Shown: in pieces, positions 1-8,629 of the stretch
How the letters are laid out: each line of letters opens with the position of its first letter
Position numbering within the stretch: position 1 is the first letter of the stretch
NCBI RefSeq assembly: GCF_051014445.1
Contig: NW_027488368.1
Location: 28,184,001 to 28,248,000 of the forward strand
Reading direction: 5' to 3'
DNA length: 64,000 bases
DNA from: Colletes latitarsis
Taxonomy: Eukaryota > Arthropoda > Insecta > Hymenoptera > Colletidae
Notes under the pieces: model-generated
Database searches by the model: none
What the model saw: only the letters and a program-made list of their open reading frames with translations
What the model was told of the DNA's origin: nothing
Position numbers and translations under genes: made by a program

Positions 1-2
1 AG

Positions 3-1313
3 CGGAGTGCGGCGGCAGTGGTGCGGGGCACCGCGGGCCCCTCCACCCGCACTCCGCCCGTGAAGAAGTCCCCGTCCTCCTCAGAAGACGATCTTCTGAG
101 GAGGATTGGGGACATGATTGACGGCAAGCTGGCCGCCTTCCGGGAGGAGCTCCTCGCCGGAAGAGCGGTCAGCAGGAAGGCGGTGCCTCCCCGACCTGTT
201 CCGGTACAGTCGGGGAAGGCAAAGAAGGGCGGAGTGAAGGCTCCGCCCAGCGTTGCGGCACCAGGGCCCCGGGTCGCGACCCCCAAGGGGGGTGGTGTAC
301 CCGTGGTCGCGGTGGTCGCGTCCTCCGCAGCACCCTCCCAAGGGGGGGTGGCGTGGAGTGAGGTGGTGGGGCGGAAGGCGAAGCGGGCGGCGAGGAAGGC
401 CTCGCAACCGCAGCCTCCGCCTCCGCCGCCGGCGGCCAAGGTAAAGGCCGCGAAGGTCGGGAAGGCACGACCAGGTCGTCCCCCAAAAACGGCAGCGGTG
501 ACGCTGACCGTTGCGCAGGGGGGCGACCTGACCCTCGCGGAGGCGATGCGGCTCGCCAGGGAGAATATCTCCCTGGAAGAGCTGGGCATCGCCTCCGTGA
601 GGGCGAAGAGGGCCGTGACCGGGGGTCTCTTGCTGGAGATCCCCGGTGCAGAAGGCGGCGCGAAGGCGGATCGTCTCGCCCAGAGGCTCCGGGAGCAGCT
701 GGGCGAGCGAGGTGTCCGGGTCGCCCGGCCCACGAAGCGCACGGAGATGCGCGTTTGTGGGCTGGACGACTCGGTCAGCGCACAGGATGTGTCCCGTGCC
801 CTTGCGAGGGCGGGGGACTGTCCTGTGGAGGACCTGCGGATCGGAGAGATCCGCAGGTCGCCCTCCGGCCTCGGGTCGGTGTGGGCCCGGTGCCCCCTCT
901 CCGCCGCCCGTAAGGTGGCGGAATCCGGGAGGGTGTTGGTGGGGTGGGTTTCGGCGCGAGTGGAAATCCTCGCGCCGCGCCCGCTCCAGTGTCACCGCTG
1001 CCTCGAATTGGGGCACGTGAGGCAGTGGTGCACCTCGCCGGTGGACCGCAGCGGTCAGTGTTACCGCTGCGGTGCCAAAGAGCACCGTGCGAGCCAGTGC
1101 TCGGCGGCCCCCCACTGCCCGCTGTGTGCGGACATGGGGAGGCCAGCCGATCACAGGGTGGGGAGCAAGAAGTGCTCCCCCCCCTCCCGGAAGGAGAGGA
1201 AGAGGCGGGCTGCACCGGCTCCGGTGCCGAGGGCGGTGGCATCGTCCTCCATGGAGGTGGACGGTGCTACGGGGACGGACGGCCGGGAGGAGGCTGGCGC
1301 GGCCATTAATTAA
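3..1313 (+). CDS. ORF1 gag-like nucleic-acid-binding protein, family I copy 1 (5' partial)
   Basis: This is the C-terminal two thirds of the ORF1 protein, which in R1-clade elements binds element RNA and helps form the RNP that delivers it to the chromosome. The frame is open from the first bases, so the true start lies upstream. The N-terminal part seen here is rich in Pro, Ala, Lys and Arg. The C-terminal part carries three zinc knuckles at about residues 325-386 from the point of entry: two of form CX2CX4HX4C and a third with wider spacing (CX2CX8HX6C). The stop codon TAA overlaps the ORF2 start as TAATG. No disabling change is seen in the visible part. The GTG at 18 is an internal codon and not a start. 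Confidence 0.92.
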   Translation, partial: RSAAAVVRGTAGPSTRTPPVKKSPSSSEDDLLRRIGDMIDGKLAAFREELLAGRAVSRKAVPPRPVPVQSGKAKKGGVKAPPSVAAPGPRVATPKGGGVPVVAVVASSAAPSQGGVAWSEVVGRKAKRAARKASQPQPPPPPPAAKVKAAKVGKARPGRPPKTAAVTLTVAQGGDLTLAEAMRLARENISLEELGIASVRAKRAVTGGLLLEIPGAEGGAKADRLAQRLREQLGERGVRVARPTKRTEMRVCGLDDSVSAQDVSRALARAGDCPVEDLRIGEIRRSPSGLGSVWARCPLSAARKVAESGRVLVGWVSARVEILAPRPLQCHRCLELGHVRQWCTSPVDRSGQCYRCGAKEHRASQCSAAPHCPLCADMGRPADHRVGSKKCSPPSRKERKRRAAPAPVPRAVASSSMEVDGATGTDGREEAGAAIN

Positions 1314-1315
1314 TG
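1311..1315 (+). promoter_or_regulatory. TAATG stop-start overlap coupling ORF1 to ORF2
   Basis: TAA (1311-1313) ends ORF1 and ATG (1313-1315) opens ORF2, sharing one A inside ATTAATTAATG. The same string stands at the ORF junctions at 23052, 27421 and 30994. From memory, the Bombyx R1-clade element SART1 translates ORF2 by termination-reinitiation at a UAAUG overlap. The same mechanism is inferred here. Confidence 0.75.
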
Positions 1316-4300
1316 CCGCCCCGCCTCCTCCTCCAGGCCAACCTCAACCACTGCCGCGCGGCACAGGACTTGATGTCCCAAGTCCTCGCGGAGTGGGGGG
1401 TTGGCCTGGCGGTCGCCGCCGAGCCGTACCGCGTCCCTGATCACCCTCATTGGGTGGGCGACGCGGACGGCTTGGTGGCGATGGTATGGGGAGGGGGCGA
1501 CGGGTCCCCACCGTTCTCCTTGTTGGAGCGCGGTCAGGGATTCGTCGCCGTGGACTGGGGGGGAGTCGCTGTGGTGGGGTGCTACATTTCGCCCCGTAGC
1601 GGTCACGCTGCGTTCGAGCTGTACTTGGCCGAGGTCGCGGCATGCGTGCAGCGCTACGCGGCCCGGCCGGTGCTGGTCCTGGGGGATTTTAATGCCAAGT
1701 CGGTGGCTTGGGGATCCCCCAGGACCTCCGTTCGCGGCGGGATCCTGGGCGATTGGGCGGCGGGGCTCGACCTCCGGGTATTGAACCGGGGGTCGGAGCA
1801 CACATGCGTGCGGCGATATGGGGGGTCCATCGTGGATGTTGGATTCGCGACCTCCAACGCCGTGCGCATGGTGTCGGGTTGGCACGTGGTCGCGGGGGCA
1901 GAGACACTCTCCGATCACAGGTACATCCGGATGGAGGTCTCTGCCGCCGCGAGTGCATCCCGACACGGCCGCCTGCGTGGCACCCCACCACGCCGCTGGG
2001 CGCTTCGGCGCCTGGACAAGGACGCCCTGATGGCAGCTGCCCTCGCTGCAACTTGGCCGCAGGGAGCGGCCGAGTTGCCGAGCATGGAGGAGGAGGTCGC
2101 CCGGCTCGGGGCATTGGTCGCGGGTATTTGCGACGCGGCGATGCCTCGGGTCGGGCGGGCTTCTCCTCGCCGGGCGGTGTACTGGTGGTCGGACGCGATC
2201 GCGGAGTTGCGAGTCGCGACTGTCCGCGCCCGACGCCAGTACACCCGCGCGCGCCGTCGTCAACGTACAGGCGATGGCGTGGCGCGAGCGAGGGCAGCTG
2301 ATGACCTGTATGGAGCATACCGCGTGGCGCGGGTTGCTCTGCAGGTCGCCATCAAACGGGCCAAGACCCAGGCATGGAAGGAGCTCCTCCAGACCCTTGA
2401 TGACGATCCATGGGGGCGCCCATATAAGGTGGTGCTGAATAAGCTCCGCCCGTGGGCGCCCCCCGTCACCGAGGGTCTTGACCCCCGGCTGCTGGAGGAC
2501 GTGGTCAATACACTCTTCCCAATTGGGGAGAGGGGACCGCGTCCTCCGGCGGCGGCGGCTGTCCCAGTGGAGTGGACGGCCGAGCTGGGGGTCACGCAGG
2601 AGGAGCTGGCAGCGGCCATCAGACGGCTCGGGGTTCGTAACACGGCCCCGGGTCCGGATGGTGTGCCCGGCCGGGTTTGGGTCTTGACCCAGGGCGTCCT
2701 TGGGGCCGACCTCAGGCGGTTGTTCGACCGCTGCCTGAGGGACGGGCGATTCCCCCCCAGTTGGAAGGTGGCGAGGATGGTCCTCCTCCGGAAGGAGGGT
2801 CGGCCCGCGGAGTCTCCCTCCGCATACCGGCCCATTTGTCTCCTCGACGAGGTGGGCAAGCTCTTCGAGCGTGTGATTGCTGCCCGCCTCGTCGAGCACC
2901 TGTCGCGGGGTGATCCCGGTCTGGCCGACTGCCAGTTCGGTTTCCGGGGGGGCCGATCGACTATCGACGCGATAGGTCGTGTGAGGGCCCTCTCGGAGGC
3001 GGCCGTCTCCCGGGGAGGGGTGGCATTGGCAATATCCTTGGATATTGCCAATGCCTTTAACACCCTCCCCTGGGAAGAGATAAGGAGGGGACTCGAATAT
3101 CATCGAGTCCCCCCTTGTCTCAGGGCGGTCGTCGGGGATTATCTCCGCGGCAGGTGGATCGAGTATCCGGGCCGGGATGGTGATATGCGGAGGGAGGTGT
3201 ACTGCGGTGTTCCGCAGGGATCGGTCCTCGGGCCACTCCTGTGGAACATCGCGTACGACTCGGTGTTGCGGGCCGGCCTCCCCGACGGCATCAGCACGGT
3301 GTGTTATGCGGATGACACACTGGTGCTGGCCGTCGGGGCGCACTGGGGGAGCGCCATGCGTCGCGCGGAGGAGGGGTCGCAACGCGTCGTCGACCGGATC
3401 AGGGGGATGGGGATGACGGTGGCGGTGCATAAGACCGAGGTGATTGCGTTTCATTCACCTCGGCAGGATCCGCCACCCCCTCTGATTCGGGTGGGTGGGG
3501 CTGACATCGAGGTGAAGCCCCAGATCAGGTATCTGGGGCTGATCCTCGATAGCCACTGGCGTTTCGAGAAGCATTTCCGCTGCCTGGTCCCCCGGTTGGA
3601 AAGGATGGTTGCGGCTCTGGGCCGGATCCTGCCCAACCTGGGGGGCCCGGCGGGCCGAGTTCGTCGCCTCTATGTGGCAATGGTCCAGTCGGTGGCCCTA
3701 TACGGGGCCCCCGTCTGGGCGGACGACCTGGCTGCCTCCCGGCGCAGCATGACTATGCTGCGTCGGGTGCAGAGGCGCATGGCGCTCAGGGTCGTCCGCG
3801 GGTATCGGACCATGTCACATGAGGCGGCGACGGTTCTAGCGGGGATGCCGCCCATGGACCTGCTCGCGCGGTCGCACGCGGTGATGTACCGGCACCGCGT
3901 CGACCGTCGCGCGGGGGTGGGGGCGGTCCCGGGCGGGCAGGAACCTGCTTGGGGCGATTTGAGGCGCCAGGCCCGGCAGTCCGTGTTGCTCGCGTGGCAG
4001 GAGCGGCTGGCTCTGCCAACCGCGGGGCACCGGACTGTCGGGGCTGTTCGGCCACTCCTGAAGGAGTGGCTGGACAGAGGCCATGGCAGCCTCACCTACC
4101 GGCTGGCACAGGTATTTTCCGGGCATGGCAGCTTCGGAAGATACCTGTGCCGGATAGGGAAGGAGCCGACGGCGCGTTGCTGCCACTGCGACGCTGAGCA
4201 GGACACGGCGGATCATACCCTGGAGGTATGCCCCGCGTGGGAGGGGGAGCGCCGTGTCCTGGTCGGCGTCGTCGGGCGGGATGTCTCGCTGCCGGGCGTG

Positions 4301-4495
4301 GTGCGCGCCATGCTCGGCAGCGAGGAGAAGTGGAGGGCCGTGGCCTCCTTCTGCGAGAACGTAATGTTGCAGAAGGAGGCTGCGGGGAGGGTGCGCGAGC
4401 TTCAGCGGCGCGTTGAAGCTCGCGCTCGTGCGGTGGCCCGAGGTCGTCGCCCGGTCGCGAGGCGTCGCGGGCGGCCGCCTCGGCGTGGCGGATGA
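1313..4495 (+). CDS. ORF2 endonuclease-reverse transcriptase, family I copy 1 (intact, 1060 aa)
   Basis: This is the pol protein of target-primed reverse transcription: it nicks chromosomal DNA and copies the element RNA from the nick. Residues 1-210 are an APE-type endonuclease with E37 (AAEPY), D125 and N127 (LGDFNA) and S200-D201-H202 (SDHRYI). The reverse transcriptase covers about 430-760: APGPDG at 445-450, motif A with D577 (SLDIANAF), motif B GVPQGSVLGP from 632, and motif C YADD with D667 and D668. A C-terminal zinc knuckle CX2CX8HX4C lies at 956-973, followed by a very Arg-rich tail. There is no RNase H domain. The start is the ATG of the TAATG overlap. The frame is uninterrupted, so this copy could make active enzyme. 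Confidence 0.95.
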   Translation: MPPRLLLQANLNHCRAAQDLMSQVLAEWGVGLAVAAEPYRVPDHPHWVGDADGLVAMVWGGGDGSPPFSLLERGQGFVAVDWGGVAVVGCYISPRSGHAAFELYLAEVAACVQRYAARPVLVLGDFNAKSVAWGSPRTSVRGGILGDWAAGLDLRVLNRGSEHTCVRRYGGSIVDVGFATSNAVRMVSGWHVVAGAETLSDHRYIRMEVSAAASASRHGRLRGTPPRRWALRRLDKDALMAAALAATWPQGAAELPSMEEEVARLGALVAGICDAAMPRVGRASPRRAVYWWSDAIAELRVATVRARRQYTRARRRQRTGDGVARARAADDLYGAYRVARVALQVAIKRAKTQAWKELLQTLDDDPWGRPYKVVLNKLRPWAPPVTEGLDPRLLEDVVNTLFPIGERGPRPPAAAAVPVEWTAELGVTQEELAAAIRRLGVRNTAPGPDGVPGRVWVLTQGVLGADLRRLFDRCLRDGRFPPSWKVARMVLLRKEGRPAESPSAYRPICLLDEVGKLFERVIAARLVEHLSRGDPGLADCQFGFRGGRSTIDAIGRVRALSEAAVSRGGVALAISLDIANAFNTLPWEEIRRGLEYHRVPPCLRAVVGDYLRGRWIEYPGRDGDMRREVYCGVPQGSVLGPLLWNIAYDSVLRAGLPDGISTVCYADDTLVLAVGAHWGSAMRRAEEGSQRVVDRIRGMGMTVAVHKTEVIAFHSPRQDPPPPLIRVGGADIEVKPQIRYLGLILDSHWRFEKHFRCLVPRLERMVAALGRILPNLGGPAGRVRRLYVAMVQSVALYGAPVWADDLAASRRSMTMLRRVQRRMALRVVRGYRTMSHEAATVLAGMPPMDLLARSHAVMYRHRVDRRAGVGAVPGGQEPAWGDLRRQARQSVLLAWQERLALPTAGHRTVGAVRPLLKEWLDRGHGSLTYRLAQVFSGHGSFGRYLCRIGKEPTARCCHCDAEQDTADHTLEVCPAWEGERRVLVGVVGRDVSLPGVVRAMLGSEEKWRAVASFCENVMLQKEAAGRVRELQRRVEARARAVARGRRPVARRRGRPPRRGG

Positions 4496-5011
4496 CCTAG
4501 GCTGGGAGGGGGGTCCTGAGGGGACCCTCCTCCCGCCAGGCGGCGCCGGGTCGGACCGGTTGGGGGTAGGAGTGCCTCCCCCTACCGGTCCGACGCAAGG
4601 GGAGGCACCCTCGGCGGTCCGGTGCGGCCATGAACGCCCGGCCGCCGAGGGTTGGAAACGGGGTCGCGGGCGGTTGCGAGTTGGGGCTCGCAGCCGCCAC
4701 TAAACGCGGCCCCGGGACGGATAGCGGCGGGATGGAGTGGCCCCGTCCCGCCGCTATGAGGCAGTGTGTCTACTGGGGGGACAGATTGTCCCCCCGGGGG
4801 ATGGGCGCGAAAGCGCGGGCACGGGGAGGATACCGGAAGAATGCTTCGAGCGATTCCCGGTATCCTCCCAAAGCGTGCCGAAGGGTCACCGTGGGGTTTT
4901 TAGTGGGTAGGTCCCGCGCCTGTCGTTGTACGGGCGCGGGGAATCCCACACACCCCTCCCACCTCTCCCCAAGGAGGTGGGAGGGAGTCTTTCGAAGATT
5001 TTCCCCACGAC
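4496..5011 (+). other. 3' UTR of family I with an array of GC-rich hairpins
   Basis: Several strong inverted repeats follow one another: arms around TCGGACCGGT at 4553-4595, a 12-bp perfect stem 4721-4732 with 4746-4757, a GGGGGACA/TGTCCCCC stem near 4776-4797, GGAGGATACCGG pairing with CCGGTATCCTCC at 4826-4867, and CTCCCACCTC with GAGGTGGGAG near 4955-4984. The 3' end of non-LTR RNAs is what the reverse transcriptase recognises, so these hairpins are the likely recognition structure (inference). Divergent copies keep the pairing with compensatory changes, as described in the findings. Confidence 0.75.
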
Positions 5012-5036
5012 AAAAAAAAAAAAAAAAAAAAAAAAA

Positions 5037-5211
5037 GGTGAGAACGGTTGATTCTCACCGGCCACTTGACTCCTGTGCGAAAACGAAGAGTAGGGGGAAA
5101 AATCCGCCAATCTCGTTATCGCTTAAGGACGGGAACAATTAGCTTAAGCTAACGCCCCTAAATCGATATTCGAACGACACCTTGCCGGCATAGATCAGTC
5201 ACTAACAAACC
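5037..5211. other. Unassigned flank between retrotransposon tail and the 217-codon ORF
   Basis: About 175 bases with no feature I can name. It opens with a short perfect hairpin (GGTGAGAA ... TTCTCACC, 5037-5060) directly after the poly(A) tract. The bases just before the next ORF (AACAAACC, then ATGG) make a good eukaryotic start context. Confidence 0.4.
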
Positions 5212-5865
5212 ATGGAGCCAGAGAGTGCACCAGCTACCCCGGAAACCGGTATGTCTTCACCCGGTTTCGACATCGCGTTTGAGCGTATCTTCCAGCTGGG
5301 AGCGCTGGCCGAGGCCCCCCAGCCGAAGCTCGAGCAAGGTGAACCGACGCCCACAACGAGCGCGTGTAGTGAGGTACCACTGGTATTCCCAGTGGGTCGC
5401 CGAAACATTACGGTGCCGGCACACATCCCACAAACCACAAGGCGGTACAAGTGTTTGGTACCAGGTGGGCGCTACGTCCTCCGGTGGGCAAAGGACGGGT
5501 CTTTAAAGTCCTGCCTGTTCCGAGAGGATGTAGCCCCAAAATCGGAAGGACCTCTGCCCGTCGCGTCGACATCGACCGCTGCACCGGAACCAGCGAATAC
5601 GCCGGCCACAACGCCGGTGGAGACGCCGCGGCCCGCCAAGCGGAATCGACGCCGCACGCCCTCCGCGACGGAAAAGTTGGAGGGAAAGCCGAAAACAAAG
5701 AAACCGGAAACGAGAAAGGAAAGAAGGAGGAAGCAGCCTGGCGACCGACGTGAGGCACCGCCTAGCGATGATGCCCTACCAAAGGCGGCCATTCAGGCCA
5801 TCCTCGCTTCCCTGCAGATGCTGCAGGGAAAAAACTCCGGCGGACCCTCCAAAAAATGTAAGTAA
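5212..5865 (+). CDS. Uncharacterised basic protein, 217 codons, possibly a first exon
   Basis: I do not recognise this protein. The ATG has a good context (ACCATGG). Residues about 1-55 are acidic and Pro-rich. Residues about 60-110 look like a small folded segment with several aromatic and Cys residues (YKCLVPGGRYVLRW, then a Cys-containing strand). Residues 130-190 are strongly basic with KRNRRR and KERRRK, so nuclear or nucleic-acid-binding localisation is plausible. The tail holds a short amphipathic helix-like piece (AIQAILASLQML). The end of the ORF coincides with a perfect donor-like GTAAGT at 5858-5863, so the stop may be intronic read-through and this may be exon 1 of a longer gene. 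It lies between a retrotransposon tail and an inverted Copia relic, so it could be host, captured or part of another element. Moderate confidence that it codes; no confidence about function. Confidence 0.45.
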   Translation: MEPESAPATPETGMSSPGFDIAFERIFQLGALAEAPQPKLEQGEPTPTTSACSEVPLVFPVGRRNITVPAHIPQTTRRYKCLVPGGRYVLRWAKDGSLKSCLFREDVAPKSEGPLPVASTSTAAPEPANTPATTPVETPRPAKRNRRRTPSATEKLEGKPKTKKPETRKERRRKQPGDRREAPPSDDALPKAAIQAILASLQMLQGKNSGGPSKKCK

Positions 5866-5965
5866 TTTACATATTTTCCTTACTGTCTACGCGCCTACTC
5901 TCACTCGGATCTTGGCCGATCGGTTCTATCGCTCCCTGGTTCATTGCACGAGCCGTGCAAGGGGG
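5866..5965. other. Spacer with no recognised feature
   Basis: About 100 bases between the donor-like GTAAGT and the start of the Copia-related relic. No match to any other part of the window was seen by eye. Confidence 0.35.
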
Positions 5966-7605
5966 GCGGTATGTTTAAAGATTTGCATAATGCCGAGCGA
6001 TTGTCCTCGGCCGCGATTACCGTTAATCCTGTTAACGTACAATTCGAAGGAGATTATCTCTAATAGGATTTGTACAGCAAACAGTGATAGAAAAACGCGT
6101 GTATTACTAGTTTTTCTGCCATCGGTAACGGCTCATTACCTTCGATTCGAGTGTGCTAACGGTGTTAATGACGTCAGTACCGTGCGAGGGAAACGCGTAG
6201 AGAATTAGACAAAGATCGACTGCCGAAATTTGGACAGCGCCGCGGAACGGCTAATTGGAGCAACACGGCGACGTTTTCGGCTGTCAATCGACACAGTCTC
6301 ACAACGACTTCTGAAGAAGACACATCGGCTCCCGATCGTGTCCGAACAGATTTCGAGCGAATCTCGAGAGTGAAATTCTCGAGATAAAGCTAGCAGACAA
6401 TTACTGAATAAAGCGTGTAACGAGTCGATGTTCAGTCTGGTGCGGGTCCTCTGATTGACCTCGCACAGCTGAGAATTCATTAAAACTCAAACTAGCACTC
6501 ATTAATTTTAGTCTTTGCTTATCAAACGAGTCGACTCTCGATTCGAATAAAAGCATTCAGGAGTTTCGTTCGGGAAAGTCCCAAACAAGCTCAATTTCTA
6601 TTTTCTGTCTAGTTTGGAGGGCTCGAGAATACACCAATATGGTGCTCGACCCCCCTCGTGCAGTATTATTTTGTCGTTTCAAGCGTATAAACGTTTGAAA
6701 CACAGAGAAGTGGGCGAATACCGTTCAAACTTCTCTGTGATTGTCGTTCGGCTTAGGAGACACCGAAGGGAGGCACCTACGTGGTGAACCTCCAGGTGGG
6801 CTCACTGGAGTCATGTCAGCGTCCACTTCGGACGCTTGACTTTCGGTCTTCGATTCCTTCCCTCTACAGACCCCGCCGGTGTAACGCTTAGAGGAGCACC
6901 TGTGCGGAGAGGTCAGGGAGTCGCGGGTCAGGCCCCCACGTCGTTCAAATACTGTCACGAATCACATCGAGTGGTGCATTCGTGCAGTGAACCACGTGCT
7001 GTCGGGCTTCGCAGTACAATTCTCGACCAACAAGTCATCTGTTGGAACGTTAAAGAGAAGCCGCAGATCGACGGTCGTGCCGTTGTACTGCAGTGCGACT
7101 CGACGCACAGACTCCGTGGGCATACTCACGGGATCAGTGCATTTGGAGCCTTACAACCTCCACTTGCATCCCCGCCCACTAGACAATCGACTCAGTTCGG
7201 CGTCGAAAGGAAATTTAATTCTTTTCACGCCAGATATTAAATACAGTCCACTTGCGAGCTCGTATATTACGAGCGAGCGAAATTCTCCGCTCCTATACAT
7301 TCGAATATCGAAGCCAGGAGCGTGAGGACACACACGCGGCGAATATACGTGTAACGTGTTTACGTGTCTAACACATTGCCGTGTTTTTCTGTTCACAGAA
7401 CCTTGGCCTACCTCAACGTGTCGGTTCCGACCAGAATTGGAAAACTATCTAAGAATTTCTTCATTTCTTATTGTTTATTTTATTTATTTTTATAATAAAC
7501 AGTTTTTTTGAAAAAGCAAGTCTTACATTCCCAACTCACTTCCCACAATAAAAATCCGATCCCTCTATCCGGACTTCGTCGTTAAAAGCATCAGCTTTTT
7601 AACAG
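5966..7605 (-). repeat. Inverted, diverged relic of the Copia post-pol region
   Basis: Read on the minus strand this matches the segment that follows pol in both Copia copies (about 40000-41710 and 55900-57610). Diagnostic shared pieces are the pol stop region at 7565-7605 (CTCTATCCGGACTTCGTCG on +), the block near 7140-7180 (TGGAGCCTTACAACCTCCAC) and the block at 5990-6030 (GCGATTGTCCTCGGCCGCGA). No LTR follows at the outer end. The match stops abruptly at 7605 where family II begins, so family II probably inserted here or a rearrangement joined them. Some stretches differ from the Copia copies mainly at synonymous-looking positions, as described in the findings. Confidence 0.75.
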
Positions 7606-8629
7606 TATGCGTCCCCAAAAATAATACGCCGCTGGGAAAGCAATACGCCGCTGGACTTGGCAGAATCCAGCACACCAAAACATCTGGTGGCAGACGTCGT
7701 AACGCCAGACGATTGGCGGAAGGAGGCCACCGTATAAGTAGCTGAGCTGCTCCTTACTGCCTGAAGGTGTCGGCTGGGAAACCATGCTAGTATCCCAGGT
7801 ATGGAGACGGGCCTCGAAACGTGGATCGCTCCCCTGGCCATTAGAAGACTCCGCCTAGACCAGCTCAACTCCGAGCTGTAAGCCGGTGGTGTACGGCTCT
7901 GTCAGACTCGGAGCCCTTGCCATACGGACGCTGCATATAGGAAGGATATGCAGTGCATGACGAAACACTGACTGAAAGGTACGCCAACGACGAAAGACAA
8001 CATGTATTTATACATGTAAGACCGTCGTCGGGCTGCTGACAGCAGCTCACGTCGTTGGCGATGGCAAAAGGACACTGAAACGTCAAGAGCATAGTTGATG
8101 ATGGCAAAGTGAGTTCGACTAGTCGTGCTAAGGACGAGTCCCGCATTTTGGAGCTAATGCTACAGGGACATGATGCCCGAGGTCATGTCCTAGTTACGCA
8201 GCGGGTTCCATGCAAAAACAGGGAGCAGAATCCGGGCGTAGCGAAGCAGAGGGAACATCTGCTTGAGGTTTGTTCCCCACGTGATTGCCGTGCGTGGCGA
8301 CCTGTGTCGGCGGAAAGGAGGATCCTAGGATCTGATGGCCCTCTCTCCTGCGGGAGTGTAGCTGCCCAACACGTACCTTTGGCCTCTGCTTCGTCTAGAC
8401 AGGCGGCTAGGCGAGAAAAGCAGCCCCGTGCCTAGTCAATCGGCTCGGAACACCATTCGTGGGTTCTATTGGGCGAGGAAATGAACCTAGGAGTCCGGGA
8501 AAAGCCCGGTCGGCCTTTGTTCGCGGACTATATCCCGGGTGCAAGTCCTAACCCAGGCAGAGCCGGGTTCCATTTGAGGGTCCATGGAGGCCGGGACACA
8601 CGCCGGGACGAAAAGGAATATACACAAAT
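7606..8629 (+). other. Leader (5' UTR) of family II
   Basis: About 1 kb of non-coding sequence between the Copia relic and the ORF1 ATG. It contains short direct repeats near the start (AATACGCCGCTGG at about 7623 and 7641). I see no ORF worth calling. The assignment rests on position only. Confidence 0.5.

Larger units (their letters stand above)
1..5036 (+). mobile_element. Family I R1-clade non-LTR retrotransposon, copy 1 (5' end outside window)
   Basis: The order is ORF1 (gag-like), ORF2 (APE endonuclease, reverse transcriptase, CCHC), a GC-rich 3' UTR and a 25-nt poly(A) tract at 5012-5036. There is no LTR. ORF2 shows no RNase H domain, which together with the three zinc knuckles of ORF1 and the CCHC end of ORF2 places it in the R1 clade (R1, SART, TRAS, Waldo-like) rather than I, Jockey or LOA. 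The copy enters the window inside ORF1, at about codon 195 of the full-length copy at 19332-25317. The sequence after the tail (GGTGAGAACG) cannot be tested as a target duplication because the 5' flank is missing. Confidence 0.95.

Noticed and set aside
18..20. GTG at 18, 25515 and 24965 as ORF1 starts
   Set aside because: Non-ATG starts are not expected. In the full-length copies an in-frame ATG lies 12 codons further in (25551 and 24929). At 18 the frame is simply entered from outside the window.
1310..3454. Long minus-strand open frame (714 codons) opposite ORF2, with equivalents at 20911-22959 (+) and 81-1154 (-)
   Set aside because: High GC at third positions makes the antisense strand poor in stops. 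The frames follow the ORF2 copies wherever they go, have no domain and have Pro/Arg/His-rich composition. They are shadows of the real genes.
5037..5060. Hairpin GGTGAGAA/TTCTCACC after the poly(A) as a terminator or element end
   Set aside because: It is short, occurs once and is not found next to other copies. It is probably part of the pre-existing flank.
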